From AP-15 sp963781215 (GTDB taxonomy: Bacteria > Pseudomonadota > Alphaproteobacteria > ATCC43930 > CGMCC-115725): DNA of 64,000 nt. This document shows, in pieces, positions 1-9,926 of this stretch. Position 1 is the first letter of the stretch, and each line of letters starts with the position of its first letter. The stretch is taken from contig CAWAFE010000006.1 of assembly GCA_963781215.1 (NCBI GenBank), positions 62,001-126,000 of the forward strand, read 5' to 3'. A program made the position numbers and the translations under genes. The notes beneath the pieces are model-generated. The model had not been told where the DNA came from, did no database searches, and was given only the letters and a program-made list of their open reading frames with translations.

Positions 1-1021
1 GCGCCTGATGGATGGCCCAGGTCGTGGCCAGCCGTATCGTCGTGTTCTGCTCGAGGCCGAGCTCGCCGGTCCGGGCGGCGTGCCGCCAGATTTCGTCGAG
101 CGCGCCGATCAGAAACGCGCGCGCGGCGCCGAGCCGCGCCTCGGACTGCGCCACCTGGGCCTGGATCACGTTGTTGTCGCGCAGCGTGTTCCTGGCGCCG
201 CGCGGGATCTTGTCGCGAGCCAGCTCGATAAAAGCGTCGAGCGCGCTGCGGGCGATGCCGAGCGCCACTCCGGCGAACCCCGACGAATAAAGATTGCTGC
301 TGCTGAAGCGATAGAGGAGGCCCTGCTGGCGCGGCTTGCTCTCCGGATCGCGACTTACTGTATGGCTTTCGGGGACGAAGAGATCGGCGACCGAATAGCT
401 GTCGCTGCCGGTGCCGCGCAGCCCGACGACGTGCCAGATATCGGTCATCTGGGCGCTCGTCTTCGGGAACAGCAAGGTTCGGTAGACCGCACCGCCGTCG
501 CGGCGCAGCCGCGGCGCCCCGTCCTCGGCCTGCACCGCCACATGCGCGCCGAGCCAGGCCGCGTGGTGGCTGCCGCTGGCAAAGCTCCACGTTCCGGTCA
601 GCCGGTACCCGCCCGGCACGGTGCGGGCCTGGACGGCGGGGTCGGGCGGACCCCAGGCGAGGATCCCGCGCCGGCCGCCAAAGATTTCATGCGCCGCTTC
701 GGGATCGAGAAAGGCCGCCGCCATCGACGAGCCGCAGGCCTGGCCGAGACACCAGGCGGCGCTGGCGTCGTATTTCGCCACCTCCTCGATGACCGGCACG
801 TAGGCCGCCGGCGGCAGCTCGGCGCCGCCGAGCGAGTGTGGCAGCAGCAGGCGAAATAGCCCTTGCTCGGCGAGCGCCTCGACGATTGCATCCGGGAGTT
901 CGCGGCGGCGCTCGATCTCGTCGGCCGCAGCAGCGAGCGCGCGACCGAGCCCGCGGGCGCGCTCGACAAAATTCGGGCCGGCCGCGTCGGCGTCGGGCGG
1001 GTCCGGAATAGTCGGCTCCAT
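1..1021 (-). CDS. acyl-CoA dehydrogenase-like flavoprotein (3' end outside window)
   Basis: Reading leftward from an ATG at 1021, the frame stays open for 340 codons to the window edge, so the C-terminus is missing. The translation has the acyl-CoA dehydrogenase layout: a helical N-terminus (VERARGLGRALAAAADEIE), a middle domain with ASAAWCLGQACGSSMAA and LTGTWSFASGSHHAAW, then VGLRGTGSDSYSVADLFVP. That last pattern is typical of the class D branch (HsaA/HpaB-like two-component flavin monooxygenases and DszC-type enzymes) rather than of beta-oxidation enzymes. It probably oxidises an aromatic or acyl substrate with reduced flavin; the substrate cannot be told. It is divergent from the methyltransferase at 1309 across a 287-base gap in which I see no other gene. 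Confidence 0.8.
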   Translation of the reverse strand, partial: MEPTIPDPPDADAAGPNFVERARGLGRALAAAADEIERRRELPDAIVEALAEQGLFRLLLPHSLGGAELPPAAYVPVIEEVAKYDASAAWCLGQACGSSMAAAFLDPEAAHEIFGGRRGILAWGPPDPAVQARTVPGGYRLTGTWSFASGSHHAAWLGAHVAVQAEDGAPRLRRDGGAVYRTLLFPKTSAQMTDIWHVVGLRGTGSDSYSVADLFVPESHTVSRDPESKPRQQGLLYRFSSSNLYSSGFAGVALGIARSALDAFIELARDKIPRGARNTLRDNNVIQAQVAQSEARLGAARAFLIGALDEIWRHAARTGELGLEQNTTIRLATTWAIHQA

Positions 1022-1308
1022 CGCTCTTTCTCTGCGCTTGCGCCTGGCGATATTAACGGACTTTGCGGCCAGGGGAAGGGAGAGCCACACCGCGCGGCAG
1101 CCGCCGCCGTCACCCGCCCGTGCGGGACTCGGCCGGACGCAGCGGCAATGCCGAATCGATGGTCAGGGGCATGAGTCCGGGATCAACTTCAGCACCTCGA
1201 GGATCGTTACAACCTCAGCGATCGCGAACTAAATCCGCGTTGCGCGGCGACCGCACGGGTGTGAGAGTAATACGGGATCCAGGGTCGGATTGATGGGAAG
1301 GATGCGAA

Positions 1309-2169
1309 ATGACGGAGGATGCCCGCGGCAATGCGGCGCAGGAGGCGTATTGGAACGATGTGGCCGGTCCGCGCTGGGTTCGCCTCGGCCACGCGCGCGA
1401 ATCGCGGACGCGGGCGGTCAATGATCTGCTGCTGCAGCGGGCGGCGCTGTCTCCGGGTGAAAGGGTTCTGGAGGTCGGCTGCGGTACCGGTGCGGCGACG
1501 GTGCCCCTGGCTCAAGCGGTCGGCGAGCAGGGCGAGGTCGTCGGCATCGACATCTCGACGCCGATGCTGTCCGCGGCGCGCGAGCGGATCGCGCAATCGG
1601 GTCTGCGCAACATCTCACTCTTACAGGGCGACGCGCAGACATACGCTTTGGAACTAGGCCGCTTCGACCTGATCGCCTCGCGCTTTGGCGTGATGTTCTT
1701 TGCCGACCCGGCGGCGGCCTTCAGCAATCTGCGGCGGGCGGCACGCCCCGGCGGCCGGCTGTGCTTTGCCTGCTGGGGCTCGCTCGAAGACAACCCGCAG
1801 TGGCTGATCCCCTACGCGGTCGCACTGAGGCATCTCGGGCCGCCGGCGCCTAAGCCCGCCCATACACCGGGCCCGATGGCCTATGCCGATCCCGATTATG
1901 TGCGCTCGTTTCTCGGTGCGGCCGGGTTCGCCGAGATCGAAATCCACCGCGAGGCGACGACCGTTTTTGGCTCGACCCCACGGCAGGAGGCCGAGCACGC
2001 CTCCCTGATGGGCCCCCCGGGCCGTCTGATCGACGAGAAGAAACCTGACGAGGCGACCCGCGAGGCGATTCTGCGCGAGATGGAGGAGGCTTTCGCCGCG
2101 CACGCCCAGGGCGGCGAGATGCTGCTGCCGGCGACCGTGCTGCTGGTGACCGCGCGCCGCCCGGGTTGA
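1309..2169 (+). CDS. class I SAM-dependent methyltransferase
   Basis: The 286-residue protein has a clear SAM-binding motif I (LEVGCGTGAATVPLA, around residue 48), an acidic motif II loop (VGIDISTPML), motif III (GRFDLIASRFGVMFF) and the RPGGRLCFACW strand, the UbiE/MenG-like arrangement. The substrate is unknown. Its length and motif order match ubiquinone-type C-methyltransferases, but such domains are found in many small-molecule methyltransferases. The ATG at 1309 follows GGAAGG and gives a normal N-terminus. It ends a few bases before the convergent pgpA. Confidence 0.85.
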   Translation: MTEDARGNAAQEAYWNDVAGPRWVRLGHARESRTRAVNDLLLQRAALSPGERVLEVGCGTGAATVPLAQAVGEQGEVVGIDISTPMLSAARERIAQSGLRNISLLQGDAQTYALELGRFDLIASRFGVMFFADPAAAFSNLRRAARPGGRLCFACWGSLEDNPQWLIPYAVALRHLGPPAPKPAHTPGPMAYADPDYVRSFLGAAGFAEIEIHREATTVFGSTPRQEAEHASLMGPPGRLIDEKKPDEATREAILREMEEAFAAHAQGGEMLLPATVLLVTARRPG

Positions 2170-2175
2170 CCATGA

Positions 2176-2664
2176 TCAGACCAGCGCCATCAGAAGCGAC
2201 AGCGCGAGCGCGGCGTAGACTGCCGCCAGCGTGTCGTCGAGCATGATCCCGAGTCCGCCGCTGACCCGGCGGTCGGCCCAGCGCACCGGCCAGGGCTTCC
2301 AGATATCGAACAGGCGAAAGAGTAGGAAGGCGAGGGCGTAGGCGCGGAGGTCGAGCGGCGCCGGCAGCAGTGCAAGCCATTGCCCGGCGACCTCGTCGAT
2401 AACGATTTGTGCGGGATCTTCAACGTCGCTCGCCTTGGCGGCGGCCGCGACCGCCCACCAGCCGACGAGGAAGACGAGCCCGACCGCGACTGCCAGACCG
2501 ACGCTGCCCCAGAGAGAGCGGATCGCCCAGGCGAAGGGTAGGGCGGCGAGCGATCCCCAGCTTCCTGGTGCCAGCGGCAGCAGCCCCGCGCCGAACCAGG
2601 TCGCGAACAGAGCCGCCGGATGCCAGGGCGGCAGGCCGAGACGAAGGCGGGGAGGGCGGGTCAG
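2176..2664 (-). CDS. pgpA: phosphatidylglycerophosphatase A
   Basis: It dephosphorylates phosphatidylglycerophosphate to phosphatidylglycerol at the inner membrane. The frame carries the PgpA hallmarks: ATWFGAGLLPLAPGSWGS near the N-terminus, VIDEVAGQWLAL in the middle, LFRLFDIWKPWP and the final GIMLDDTLAAVYA. No ATG, GTG or TTG exists in this frame near the expected start. The only usable codon is CTG at 2664, which shares two bases with the ispDF stop (CTGA) and gives about 162 residues, normal for the family. Translation is probably coupled to ispDF. Product certain, start uncertain. Confidence 0.85.
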   Translation of the reverse strand: MTRPPRLRLGLPPWHPAALFATWFGAGLLPLAPGSWGSLAALPFAWAIRSLWGSVGLAVAVGLVFLVGWWAVAAAAKASDVEDPAQIVIDEVAGQWLALLPAPLDLRAYALAFLLFRLFDIWKPWPVRWADRRVSGGLGIMLDDTLAAVYAALALSLLMALV

Positions 2665-3815
2665 AGCGGCAGGCGGATGGTGGCGACGGCTTGCGCGGCG
2701 ATACCTTCGCCGCGGCCGGTGAAGCCCAGCCGTTCGGTCGTCGTCCCCTTGACGCTGACCCGGCCGGGCGCGATGCCGAGGATGGCGGCGACCCGCTCGA
2801 CCATCGCCTGGCGGTAGGGGCCGATCCGCGGCCGCTCGCAGACGATCGTCAGATCGACGGCGGCGACGATGCCGCCCTGCGCCGCGACGAGCTCCGCGGC
2901 CCGGCGCAGGAACTGGTCGGAGGCGGCGCCGCGCCACCGGGGATCGCCCGGCGGGAAATGCATGCCGATATCGCCGGCGGCGATCGCGCCCAGGACCGCG
3001 TCGGTCAGCGCGTGCAGGCCGATATCGGCGTCGGAATGGCCGACGAGGCCTGCGCTGTGCGGGATCTCGACACCGCAGATCCAGACATGGTCGCCCGGGC
3101 CGAAGGGGTGCACATCGAAACCCTGCCCGACCCGAACATCGCCGAGGCGTGCGGCGATCAGCCGCTCGGCCGCGGCGAGGTCCTCCGGTGTGGTGATTTT
3201 GAAGTTGTCCTCGCTGCCCTCGATCGCCAGCGGCAAGAGGCCAGCCGCTTCGGCGACAGCGGCGTCGTCGGTCAGCGCCTGTCCGGCGGCGGCCCGGTGG
3301 GCGGCGAAAATGGCGTCGAAGCGAAAGCCCTGCGGCGTTTGCGCGCGCCACAGCGCGGCGCGCTCGACGGTGGCCCGGATCATCCCGTCCTCGACCCGCT
3401 TGACCGTATCGCGCAACGCCAGGCACGGGATCGCCGCCGGCGCCCGGTCGAGCCCGTCGACGACTCGATCGATCAGCCGCGAATCGGGAAAGGGCCGCGC
3501 GCCGTCATGGATCAGCACCCGCTCGGGGCAGTATTCGGCCAGCGCCTCGAGCCCGAGCCGGACCGAATCCTGCCTTGTCTCGCCGCCGGCCGCGGGCGGC
3601 AGCACGCGCAGCCCGGCGACGGCGCGATCGAACAGGCCTCGGTCCTCGGGCCGGATCGCCGCCAGCACCCCCGAGATTCGCGGGTGGCCGGCGAAGGCCG
3701 CCATCGCGTGGCGCAGCACGCTCGATCCCCCGAGCGGCAGGTATTGCTTGGGCAGCGGGCCGCCGAAACGCGTACCCTGGCCGGCGGCGACAACGAGGGC
3801 ATAGACCGATGCCAT
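2661..3815 (-). CDS. ispDF: bifunctional IspD/IspF (MEP isoprenoid pathway)
   Basis: This 384-residue fusion joins 2-C-methyl-D-erythritol 4-phosphate cytidylyltransferase (IspD, residues 1-225) and 2-C-methyl-D-erythritol 2,4-cyclodiphosphate synthase (IspF, residues 228-384). IspD shows the CTP-binding loop ALVVAAGQGTRFGG, KQYLPLGG and LIHDGARPFPD. IspF shows the metal-binding GFDVHPF and the VGHSDADIGLHALTDA motif, and ends with the typical GRGEGIAAQAVATI. The fusion is common in alphaproteobacteria. It is divergent from dusB and overlaps the presumed pgpA start. Confidence 0.97.
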   Translation of the reverse strand: MASVYALVVAAGQGTRFGGPLPKQYLPLGGSSVLRHAMAAFAGHPRISGVLAAIRPEDRGLFDRAVAGLRVLPPAAGGETRQDSVRLGLEALAEYCPERVLIHDGARPFPDSRLIDRVVDGLDRAPAAIPCLALRDTVKRVEDGMIRATVERAALWRAQTPQGFRFDAIFAAHRAAAGQALTDDAAVAEAAGLLPLAIEGSEDNFKITTPEDLAAAERLIAARLGDVRVGQGFDVHPFGPGDHVWICGVEIPHSAGLVGHSDADIGLHALTDAVLGAIAAGDIGMHFPPGDPRWRGAASDQFLRRAAELVAAQGGIVAAVDLTIVCERPRIGPYRQAMVERVAAILGIAPGRVSVKGTTTERLGFTGRGEGIAAQAVATIRLPL

Positions 3816-3934
3816 GCGCGATCCTATCCCAGCGCCAGCCGGCGCGCCAACGGACGCGGTTAATGTTGCGCTGCAAAAGAAAACCGATTAAGATTTTGCT
3901 CAATCATTAGGCAGCAGCAATATTTGCGCAAATC

Positions 3935-4921
3935 ATGGGCATTTTCATCGGCTCTCTCAAGCTCGACGATCCGGTGATCCTGGCGCCGATGTCGGGCGTG
4001 ACCGATCTGCCGTTTCGCCGTCTGGTCAAGCGGCAAGGGGCGGGGTTGGTCGTCTCCGAGATGATCGCCAGCGAGGCGATGATCCGCGAGACACGGCAGT
4101 CGATGACGATGGCGCTGAGCTGCGCCGAGGAGCAGCCGATGGCGGTGCAGCTCGCCGGCTGCGAGCCGCATGTGATGGCCGAGGCGGCGAGGCTCAATGC
4201 CGACCGCGGCGCGCAAATCATCGACATCAATTTCGGCTGCCCGGTCAAGAAGGTGGTCAACGGCCACGCCGGCTCGGCCTTGATGCGCGACGAGGCGCAT
4301 GCCGCCCGCATCCTCGAGGCGACGGTCGCGGCGGTCGATCTGCCGGTCACCTTGAAGATGCGCACCGGCTGGGACGAGCACAGCCGCAACGCGCCACGGC
4401 TCGCGCGAATTGCCGAATCCTGCGGCATTCGCATGATCAGCGTGCACGGGCGAACCCGCTGCCAGCTATATGCCGGCTCGGCCGACTGGCAATTCATCCG
4501 CCGGGTCAAGGAGAGTGTGACGATCCCGGTCATCGCCAACGGCGATATCACGAGCCTCGAGGACGCCGATCGGGCGTTGCGGGAATCGGGTGCCGACGGC
4601 CTGATGATCGGGCGCGGCTGCTATGGCCGGCCGTGGTTCGCGCGCCAGGTGATCGAGTGGCTGAAGAGCCGCCGGCGCCTGCCCGATCCGCCGCTGGCGG
4701 CCCAGCTCGACATCGTGCTCGGCCACTATGAGGACATGCTCTGTCATTATGGGGCTGAGGTCGGCGCGCGCATCGCCCGCAAGCACGTCGCCTGGTATTC
4801 CAAAGGCTTGCCGGGCTCGGCGGAGTTCCGAGCGGCGGTCAACGCGACGATCGACATCGGCCGCGTCAGAGAGCTGATCCGCGCCTTCTACGAGCCACTC
4901 CTGGCTCGCCCGGCGGTCTGA
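3935..4921 (+). CDS. dusB: tRNA-dihydrouridine synthase DusB (NifR3)
   Basis: The FMN enzyme reduces uridine to dihydrouridine in tRNA. The 328-residue product has the Dus barrel with LAPMSGVTDLPFR at the N-terminus, INFGCPVKKVV with the catalytic cysteine, SVHGRTRCQLY and GADGLMIGRGCYGRPW near the phosphate-binding end. It is the first gene of the classical nifR3-ntrB-ntrC operon: five bases separate it from ntrB. The upstream 118-base divergent region is AT-richer and probably holds the operon promoter. Confidence 0.96.
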   Translation: MGIFIGSLKLDDPVILAPMSGVTDLPFRRLVKRQGAGLVVSEMIASEAMIRETRQSMTMALSCAEEQPMAVQLAGCEPHVMAEAARLNADRGAQIIDINFGCPVKKVVNGHAGSALMRDEAHAARILEATVAAVDLPVTLKMRTGWDEHSRNAPRLARIAESCGIRMISVHGRTRCQLYAGSADWQFIRRVKESVTIPVIANGDITSLEDADRALRESGADGLMIGRGCYGRPWFARQVIEWLKSRRRLPDPPLAAQLDIVLGHYEDMLCHYGAEVGARIARKHVAWYSKGLPGSAEFRAAVNATIDIGRVRELIRAFYEPLLARPAV

Positions 4922-4926
4922 GCACG

Positions 4927-6032
4927 ATGTCGTCCCGCCGCCGCGGACCCATAGCACCGGTCGGCGCCGATGCGACGGCGGTTCTGGCGGCGTTGCCCGA
5001 CCCGGTGATCGTCGTCGACCGCGGCGGCCAAATCCGCTTCGCCAACTCGGCGGCCGAGCAGTTTTTCGGGTCGAGTGCCGCGGCATTGCGCGGCAGCGCG
5101 CTCGCCGATCTGGTCGCACCGCACAGCCCACTGTTGGCCCTCGTCCAATCGGTCTGGCGCGACGGCAACTCGATCTCCGAATACGATCTCGCACTCGATG
5201 GCGCCCGCTTCGCCAGCCGCTCGGTGACGATCCAGGGGGCGCTGACTGGAGAGGCGGCGGACACGCTGGTGCTGGCGCTGCATGAGCGCTCTATGGTCGA
5301 CAAGATGGACCGCCAGCTGACCCACCGCAACGCCGCCCGCTCGGTCACGGCGATGGCGGCGATGCTGGCGCACGAGGTCAAGAATCCGCTCTCCGGCATC
5401 CGCGGCGCGGCCCAGCTGCTGGAGCAGGACGCCGACCCCGCCGGGCGCCAGCTGACCCAGCTGATCTGCGACGAGACCGACCGCATCGTCGCACTCCTCG
5501 ACCGCATGGAGGCGTTCGCCGACCACCGGCCGATCGAGCGCCGGCCGGTCAACATCCACGAGGTGCTGGAGCGGGTGCGCAAGGCGGCGCAATCCGGGTT
5601 TGCCCGCCATGCCAGGTTTGTCGAGGAGTACGACCCCTCGCTGCCGCCGGTCGACGGCAGCCGCGACCTGCTCGTCCAGGTCTTTCTCAACATCGTCAAG
5701 AATGCCGCCGAAGCGCTGCCGCATGCCGACGGTGAGATCGTCCTGACCACCGCCTTCCGCCATGGGTTGCGTCTGGCGGCGCCGGGCGGCGAGCGGCGCC
5801 GCCATCTTCCGCTGATGGTTTCGGTCGCCGACAACGGCGCCGGCATCCCGGAGGATCTGCGGCCCTATCTGTTCGACCCGTTCGTCACGACCAAGCGAAA
5901 CGGGACTGGCCTTGGTCTTGCATTGGTCGCCAAGGTGATCGGCGACCACGGCGGCGTTATCGAATTCGACAGCCAGCCCCGACGAACCGTGTTCCGGGTG
6001 TTTTTGCCAGTGGCCGCGCAAGATAGTGGCGG

Positions 6033-6036
<4 letters not shown>
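4927..6036 (+). CDS. ntrB: nitrogen regulation sensor histidine kinase NtrB
   Basis: This cytosolic kinase phosphorylates and dephosphorylates NtrC according to PII signalling. The 369-residue product has an N-terminal PAS domain (roughly 15-125), the phospho-acceptor H box MLAHEVKNPLSGIRGAAQLL (around 150-170), an N box (FLNIVKNAAEAL), a G1 box (VADNGAGIPEDL) and the G2 box NGTGLGLALVAKVIG. There are no membrane segments, as expected. It overlaps ntrC by four bases. Confidence 0.96.
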
Positions 6037-7478
<1,442 letters not shown>

Positions 7479-7563
7479 GAGGCGGCGGTGATCCCGCCGG
7501 AGCAGGTCGCGGCGTAGCGCCTGGATCGGCCGGGTGCGTCCTTCGAGACGGCTGCTGCGCAGC

Positions 7564-7619
7564 CTCCTCAGGATGAGGACTATTCTTAGTGCCAGCGATA
7601 TTTACCTCATGCTGAGGAG
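7564..7619. repeat. imperfect inverted repeat in the ntrC-ntrY gap
   Basis: Two arms, at 7564-7578 (CTCCTCAGGATGAGG) and 7605-7619 (CCTCATGCTGAGGAG), pair at 14 of 15 positions around a 26-base loop. It sits in the 186-base ntrC-ntrY gap, where there is no gene. The sequence looks like the dispersed palindromic elements common between alphaproteobacterial genes. It could also act as an mRNA hairpin separating ntrBC from ntrYX. Confidence 0.6.
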
Positions 7620-7664
7620 CGATCCAGCGCTGCCGGGGCGCGTCTCCAAGCACGCAATTTCGCA

Positions 7665-9926
7665 ATGCTGTCGTTCCAGATGAACCTGATGCGGCGGGTT
7701 CGCAATTGGGCCGGCCGGATCGGCCTGTGGCGTCAGTTCGCGGTCGCGCTGGCGGTGGCGGCGGTCGCCGCGGGGATCGCGACCTATCTGGCGCTGACCG
7801 GGGCGCCGCCGTTTCAGTCGAGTCCGACCGCCGTTCTGTCGCTGTTGAACCTCGACCTCGTGCTGCTGCTGGCGCTGGGCGCGCTCGTCGCCAAGCGGCT
7901 CCTCCAGGTCTGGGCCGAGCGGCGGCGCGGTCTCGCCGGCTCGCGGCTGCAGATCCGGCTGGTGGTGCTGTTCAGCCTGATCGCCGTGCTGCCGACCATC
8001 ATCATTGCGGTTTTTTCCTATCTCTTCTTCACCTTTGGGGTCGAATCCTGGTTCAGCGACAAGGTGCGCACGGCGATTTCCGAATCGCTGGTGGTGGCCG
8101 AAGCCTATCTGCACGAGCACCAGCAGGCGATTCGCGCCGACGTGCTGGCGATGGCCAACGACCTCAACCGAGATGCGCTCAAGCTGCAGCTGGACCCGAA
8201 GAATCTGGAGCAGGTCGTCTCCGCCCAGGCGGCGATGCGCGGACTGACCGAGGCGATGGTCTTCGACCGCGGCGGCCATGTGCTGGCGCGCTCGAGCCTG
8301 TCGTTCACGCTCGGTTTCGAGCCGGTGCCGGACGGCGCGATCCGCGTCGCCGACGAAGGCGACGTGGCGATCATGACCAACGACAGTGACGACCGGGTGC
8401 GGGCCTTGGTTCGCCTCAACCAATTCGGCGATGTCTACCTCTATGTCGGCCGCTTCATCGAGCCGCGGGTGCTGAACCACATCGAGGAAACCCAGCGCGC
8501 CGCCGAGCAATACGAGAAGTCGGAGGGGCAGCGCTCGGGCTTTCAGATCACCTTCGCGCTGATTTTCATGATGGTGGCGATGCTGTTCCTGGTCGCGGCG
8601 GTGGCGATCGGCATCCATGTCGCGACCAAGCTCGCGGTGCCGATCAGCCGCCTTGCCACCGCGGCCGAGCAGGTGCGCGGCGGCGATCTCGCCGCCCGCG
8701 TCCCCGAGGGCGGGAAGGACGACGAGCTTACCTCGCTGAGCCGCGCGTTCAACCGCATGACCAACCAGATCGAAAGCCAGCAGCGCGAGCTCACCGAGGC
8801 GAACCGCCAGCTCGACGAGCGGCGACGTTTTACCGAGACGGTACTGACCGGGGTGTCGGCCGGGGTCATCGGGCTCGACCGCCTGGGCCGCGTCAATCTG
8901 CCGAACCGCTCGGCGTCGGCGCTGCTCGGGGTCGACCTCGATCAGTCGATCGGCCAGGACCTCGCCGAGGTGGCGCCCGAGATGGCGGCGTTGCTCGACG
9001 AAGCCGAGCGCCGCCCGGAGCGGCTGGCCCAGTCGCAGGTGCAGCTGGTCCACGCCAACAGCACCCGCACCCTGCTCGTGCGCATCGCCGCCGAACACCA
9101 CGACGAGGAAATCAGCGGCTTTGTCGTCACCTTCGACGACATCACCGAGCTCTTGTCGGCGCAGCGCAAGGCGGCTTGGGCCGATATCGCCCGCCGCATC
9201 GCCCATGAGATCAAGAACCCGCTGACCCCGATCCAGTTGTCGGCCGAGCGGCTGCGTCGACGGTACTTGAAGGAAATCAAGCAAGACCCTGAAACGTTTG
9301 TGATCTGCACCGATACGATCATCCGCCACGTCGGCGACATCGGCCGCATGATCGACGAGTTCTCATCCTTCGCGCGGATGCCTGCCCCGGTTCTCAAGCC
9401 CGAGAATCTGGTCGAGATCGTGCATCGGGCGGTGTTCCTGCAACGCACTGCCCATCCCGAGATCGCCTTCGAGACGAATTTCCCCGCGCGGCCGGTCGCG
9501 GTCAGCTGCGATGCCCGCCTCGTCGGCCAGGCCGTCGTCAACATCGTCAAAAACGCGATCGAAGCGATCGAGGCGCGAATCGCCGAGCACGGCGCGGACC
9601 CGCCCGGGCGGATCCTGGTGTCGGTGACGGAGGCCGACGGCCCGCCGGCGGTGGTCGTCGAGGACAACGGCAAAGGCTTGCCGGAGCAGGGGCGCGAGCG
9701 GCTGACCGAGCCCTACGTCACGACCCGCGCGAAGGGCACCGGGTTGGGGCTCGCCATCGTCAAGAAGATCATGGAAGATCATCAGGGCGATCTGGTGCTG
9801 GAAGACGGCGAGCCGCTCGGGGCGCGGGTCCGGTTGGTTTTCGCCACCGCCGAGCCGAGGATCGCCGATCGCCCGGACACCGGTGGCCAGCCGCGGGAAT
9901 TGAGCACGGTCAGCAATGGCGCATGA
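7665..9926 (+). CDS. ntrY: membrane sensor histidine kinase NtrY
   Basis: This is the kinase partner of NtrX in nitrogen and redox control. The 753-residue product has three N-terminal transmembrane segments (about 22-44, 58-76 and 96-127), a periplasmic sensor region to about 295, a fourth segment (FALIFMMVAMLFLVAAVAIG), a HAMP linker, a PAS domain (about 395-500), the H box RRIAHEIKNPLTPIQLSAER and a HATPase with VEDNGKGLPEQG and GTGLGLAIVKKIMED. The ATG at 7665 begins just before the first membrane segment. It overlaps ntrX by 11 bases. Confidence 0.96.
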   Translation: MLSFQMNLMRRVRNWAGRIGLWRQFAVALAVAAVAAGIATYLALTGAPPFQSSPTAVLSLLNLDLVLLLALGALVAKRLLQVWAERRRGLAGSRLQIRLVVLFSLIAVLPTIIIAVFSYLFFTFGVESWFSDKVRTAISESLVVAEAYLHEHQQAIRADVLAMANDLNRDALKLQLDPKNLEQVVSAQAAMRGLTEAMVFDRGGHVLARSSLSFTLGFEPVPDGAIRVADEGDVAIMTNDSDDRVRALVRLNQFGDVYLYVGRFIEPRVLNHIEETQRAAEQYEKSEGQRSGFQITFALIFMMVAMLFLVAAVAIGIHVATKLAVPISRLATAAEQVRGGDLAARVPEGGKDDELTSLSRAFNRMTNQIESQQRELTEANRQLDERRRFTETVLTGVSAGVIGLDRLGRVNLPNRSASALLGVDLDQSIGQDLAEVAPEMAALLDEAERRPERLAQSQVQLVHANSTRTLLVRIAAEHHDEEISGFVVTFDDITELLSAQRKAAWADIARRIAHEIKNPLTPIQLSAERLRRRYLKEIKQDPETFVICTDTIIRHVGDIGRMIDEFSSFARMPAPVLKPENLVEIVHRAVFLQRTAHPEIAFETNFPARPVAVSCDARLVGQAVVNIVKNAIEAIEARIAEHGADPPGRILVSVTEADGPPAVVVEDNGKGLPEQGRERLTEPYVTTRAKGTGLGLAIVKKIMEDHQGDLVLEDGEPLGARVRLVFATAEPRIADRPDTGGQPRELSTVSNGA

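Noticed and set aside
8..859. Long rightward open frame of 283 codons at the window start
   Set aside because: It is the antisense shadow of the acyl-CoA dehydrogenase-like gene, whose leftward frame has clear family motifs; the rightward translation has none.
2409..3863. 484-codon rightward frame opposite ispDF
   Set aside because: High-GC antisense open frame over a certain gene; composition is arginine/aspartate-rich shadow type.
7640..7664. Sigma-54 (-24/-12) promoter ahead of ntrY
   Set aside because: No convincing TGGCAC-N5-TTGC pair could be found in the ntrC-ntrY gap.
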